DNA of 7,237 nucleotides. Origin: Deltaproteobacteria bacterium. Lineage in GTDB: Bacteria; Desulfobacterota; Binatia; Binatales; Binataceae. The stretch is from contig JAJXYM010000041.1 in assembly GCA_021780585.1 (NCBI GenBank), positions 1 to 7,237 on the forward strand. Reading direction: 5' to 3'. The notes below the pieces were generated by a model, which was given only the letters and a program-made list of their open reading frames with translations, had not been told where the DNA came from and ran no database searches. Each line of letters begins with the position of its first letter. The first letter of the stretch is position 1. The translations under genes and the position numbers were made by a program. This document shows, in pieces, positions 5,453 through 7,237 of this stretch.

Positions 5453-6154
5453 CTAGCGGGGCCAGGCGGCGATCGCGAACAGCCGGCGCGGGCCATGCAC
5501 GCCGAGCACGATCATCTTTTCGATATCGGCGGTGCGGCTGGGTCCGGTAATCATCGCGACGCGGCTTTTGACGAACGATTCGGGACCGAGCGCGGCGATC
5601 GCGGCGGCCAGATCGGCGACCACCCGGTCGGCGTGAAAGATAATCAGACTGTTAGGCGGAGTGAGCGTCAACGAACCCGGACTGTCGGGAGTTCCGGCAA
5701 CGGCGAGCGTGCCGGTCGAAGCGATTGCGGCCTCGGCCTCGACCACGCCGAGGTCGGCCTGCGCGATTCGCTCGCGCGGCGGCGGCGCGTTCTCGGGGGC
5801 GGGTTTCGCCGCCTTGCGGCCGAAGCGCATTGTGGCGATGCGCGCCGATTCAAGCGCCCGCGCGGCCGGCTCGAAATCGAGCGTGATTCCGGCGCCGATC
5901 GCGACCGAGAGCGCGCCGAGCGAGCGCGCCAGCTCGACCGTGCGCGCGGGAATTTCCTCGGGCGCGTGGATCCCGAGAAATTCGCCGCGCACCGCGGCGA
6001 ATTCCCGCGCAAAGGCGCTAATCAACTCGGCGCGGCGGGCGGCCGACGCCAGCGGTGGGGTCGCGCCGTCGGGCGCGGGATGCGGCGACTCGCGTTCGGG
6101 CGATCGTTCGAGCGCGGAGCGGACGTTGGCGATTAGCTTATGAAACGCGCTCAT
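5453..6154 (-). CDS. lutC: LutC, LUD-domain subunit of L-lactate dehydrogenase complex
   Basis: This 233-residue LUD-superfamily protein is the third component of the LutABC lactate-oxidising complex (YkgG type). The diagnostic C-terminal half shows TGTLAVAG (from residue 147), SLTLTPPNSLIIFHADRVV, then GPSRTADIE (204-212) and LGVHGP (217-222), ending shortly after, as in the family. The N-terminal half is Ala/Pro/Arg-rich and less conserved. LUD proteins lack the cysteine clusters of LutA and LutB; their exact catalytic contribution is less clear. I chose the ATG at 6154 (MSAFHKLIANVRSAL) because it overlaps the lutB stop codon by 4 bp (ATGA), a typical coupled arrangement; the frame stays open further upstream within lutB, but that part does not resemble the family. 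No strong ribosome binding site precedes it, consistent with translational coupling. Confidence 0.93.
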   Translation of the reverse strand: MSAFHKLIANVRSALERSPERESPHPAPDGATPPLASAARRAELISAFAREFAAVRGEFLGIHAPEEIPARTVELARSLGALSVAIGAGITLDFEPAARALESARIATMRFGRKAAKPAPENAPPPRERIAQADLGVVEAEAAIASTGTLAVAGTPDSPGSLTLTPPNSLIIFHADRVVADLAAAIAALGPESFVKSRVAMITGPSRTADIEKMIVLGVHGPRRLFAIAAWPR

Positions 6155-7237
6155 CGCGGCGGCTCGACCGAATTGGCGGAATTCGGCGCGGCATCGTGAC
6201 CATTCGACGGCGCCGTGCGCGCTGAAATTTTCGGCCCCGCCGATTGCGTCTTGCGCCGCGCGCGGAGCGCGGGGAAGTCGCGGCCCCAGCGCGTCCAGTT
6301 GCCCGCCGCGCCCGGCATCCGGCGGAGGTATCCGTCGCGCGCAAACGGGCGCATCAGCGGGGCGGCGAGGCGAGTGAGTAAGCGTAAGGTGCGCGGATAA
6401 CGCGCGGAACGGGCGAAGCGCGCGACGCTGGCCCGCGCCGCGACGGCGTCGCGCGGCAATTTGACGGGAGCATCGCCTTTGGCTTCGCGCCAGCGCAAAT
6501 GCAGCAGGAGGCGCGGGATATCGATGCGCACCGGGCAAATATCGCGGCAGGCGCCGCATAGCGTGGAAGCGAAAGGCAATTCCGCGGCGTCGGCGCCGAA
6601 CAGATCCGGACTGATAATCGAGCCGATCGGACCCGGATAGGTGGAATTGTAGGCGTGCCCGCCCACGCGCCGATACACCGGACATACGTTGAGGCAGGCC
6701 CCGCAGCGCAGGCAATAGAGCGCCTCGCGCATCACGGGGTCCGCGAGCATCGCGCTGCGGCCGTTGTCGAGCATCACCACATGCATCGCGCGCGGGCCGT
6801 CGGCGTCGTCCTTGCGGCGCGGTCCGCTGATGAAATTGACGTAGGTGGTGAGCTTCTGGCCGGTGCCGGTGCGGGCGAGAATTTCGAGAAAATGGGGCAG
6901 GTCGGATAGTTTCGGAATGACCTTCTCGATCCCCATCACGGCGATGAAGGTGTCGGGCAGCGTGCTGGAAAGGCGGCCGTTGCCCTCGTTTTCGATGAGC
7001 GCGAGCGTGCCGGTTTCAGCGATCGCGAAGTTGACGCCGGTTACACCGACGTCGGCGCTGAGAAAAATTTCGCGCAGCCGCTTGCGGGCCGCGTCGGTCA
7101 GCGTTTCCGGCTCGGCGGTATATGGGATGCCGAGCTTGTCGGCGAAGAGCCGGCCGATATCCTCTTTCGACAGATGGATGGCGGGCGTGATGATGTGCGA
7201 CGGGCGCTCGCCGCGAAGCTGGACGATATACTCGCCG
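6151..7237 (-). CDS. lutB: LutB, ferredoxin-like iron-sulfur subunit of L-lactate dehydrogenase complex (5' end outside window)
   Basis: The visible 361 residues are the C-terminal three-quarters of a protein normally near 470-480 residues; the start lies beyond the right edge. The order is a LUD-like domain (ADVGVTGVNFAIAETGTLALIENEGNGR, then LPDTFIAVMGIEKVIP), a 4Fe-4S cluster motif CLRCGACLNVCP (visible residues 175, 178, 181, 185), the GGHAYNSTYPGPIG segment, a second cluster motif LCGACRDICPV (227, 230, 234), and a basic C-terminal tail with ARDGYLRRMPG and GRDFPA. This is the LutB/YkgF architecture, which passes electrons from lactate oxidation through iron-sulfur clusters. The last 30-40 residues are Ser/Pro/Arg-rich and weakly conserved. 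The stop codon overlaps the lutC start by 4 bp. Any regulator or lactate permease upstream would lie outside the window. Confidence 0.94.
   Translation of the reverse strand, partial: GEYIVQLRGERPSHIITPAIHLSKEDIGRLFADKLGIPYTAEPETLTDAARKRLREIFLSADVGVTGVNFAIAETGTLALIENEGNGRLSSTLPDTFIAVMGIEKVIPKLSDLPHFLEILARTGTGQKLTTYVNFISGPRRKDDADGPRAMHVVMLDNGRSAMLADPVMREALYCLRCGACLNVCPVYRRVGGHAYNSTYPGPIGSIISPDLFGADAAELPFASTLCGACRDICPVRIDIPRLLLHLRWREAKGDAPVKLPRDAVAARASVARFARSARYPRTLRLLTRLAAPLMRPFARDGYLRRMPGAAGNWTRWGRDFPALRARRKTQSAGPKISARTAPSNGHDAAPNSANSVEPPR
6168..6186 (-). other. Small inverted repeat just upstream of the lutC start
   Basis: The 7-bp perfect arms CCGAATT (6168-6174) and AATTCGG (6180-6186) flank a 5-base loop. 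The dyad lies inside the last codons of lutB, 13 bases before the lutC ATG, where it could tune re-initiation. It may also be chance in Asn-Ser codons. Confidence 0.3.

Noticed and set aside
6155..6715. N-terminal extension of LutC to a 420-residue protein
   Set aside because: The extension overlaps lutB in another frame, where cysteine motifs clearly mark LutB as coding. The ATG at 6154 overlaps the lutB stop codon in a standard 4-bp coupling.

Overview
The window is GC-rich (roughly two-thirds G+C by eye) chromosomal DNA from a bacterium, most likely Gram-negative-like. There is no plasmid, phage or insertion-sequence gene. Gene content (a CoA-metabolism-type phosphotransferase, a polyhydroxyalkanoate synthase, a LutABC lactate oxidase) and intergenic repeats that begin GTCATTCTGAGCG and end GAAGAATCCC suggest an uncultured soil or sediment lineage such as Binatota, a deltaproteobacterial group or Acidobacteriota. 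That placement is a weak inference.

Plus strand, left half. A phosphotransferase of the APH/choline-kinase fold (2-979) is followed by a 291-bp leader packed with inverted repeats. Next comes phaC (1271-2992), a PHA synthase with the complete Cys-Asp-His triad and sequence blocks typical of class II (Pseudomonas-type) enzymes. Only 26 bp downstream, with a good ribosome binding site, lies a gene for an 88-residue protein with two clean coiled-coil segments (3019-3285). It is a candidate granule-associated or synthase-partner protein. After a 254-bp gap, 3540-4097 encodes a membrane-anchored protein of unknown function whose last codons form a near-perfect 11-bp hairpin.

Minus strand, right half. 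The lut genes converge on the left-hand genes. Transcription runs from lutB (cut off by the right edge) to lutC, with a 4-bp ATGA overlap, then across a 292-bp gap to lutA (4438-5160). Together they encode the three-part iron-sulfur L-lactate dehydrogenase complex that makes pyruvate. The order B-C-gap-A differs from the usual compact A-B-C.

Both gaps next to lutA hold copies and half-copies of the short palindromic repeat. The copy at 4328-4436 is built as three nested inverted repeats and fills the space between the convergent genes up to 1 bp from the lutA stop codon.

The most interesting items are the phaC-coiled-coil gene pair, the inverted-repeat leader of phaC that reaches the ribosome binding site, the class II-like synthase with Thr at a residue known to influence monomer choice, and the nested repeat. 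I found no tRNA, rRNA, CRISPR array or recognisable insertion sequence.
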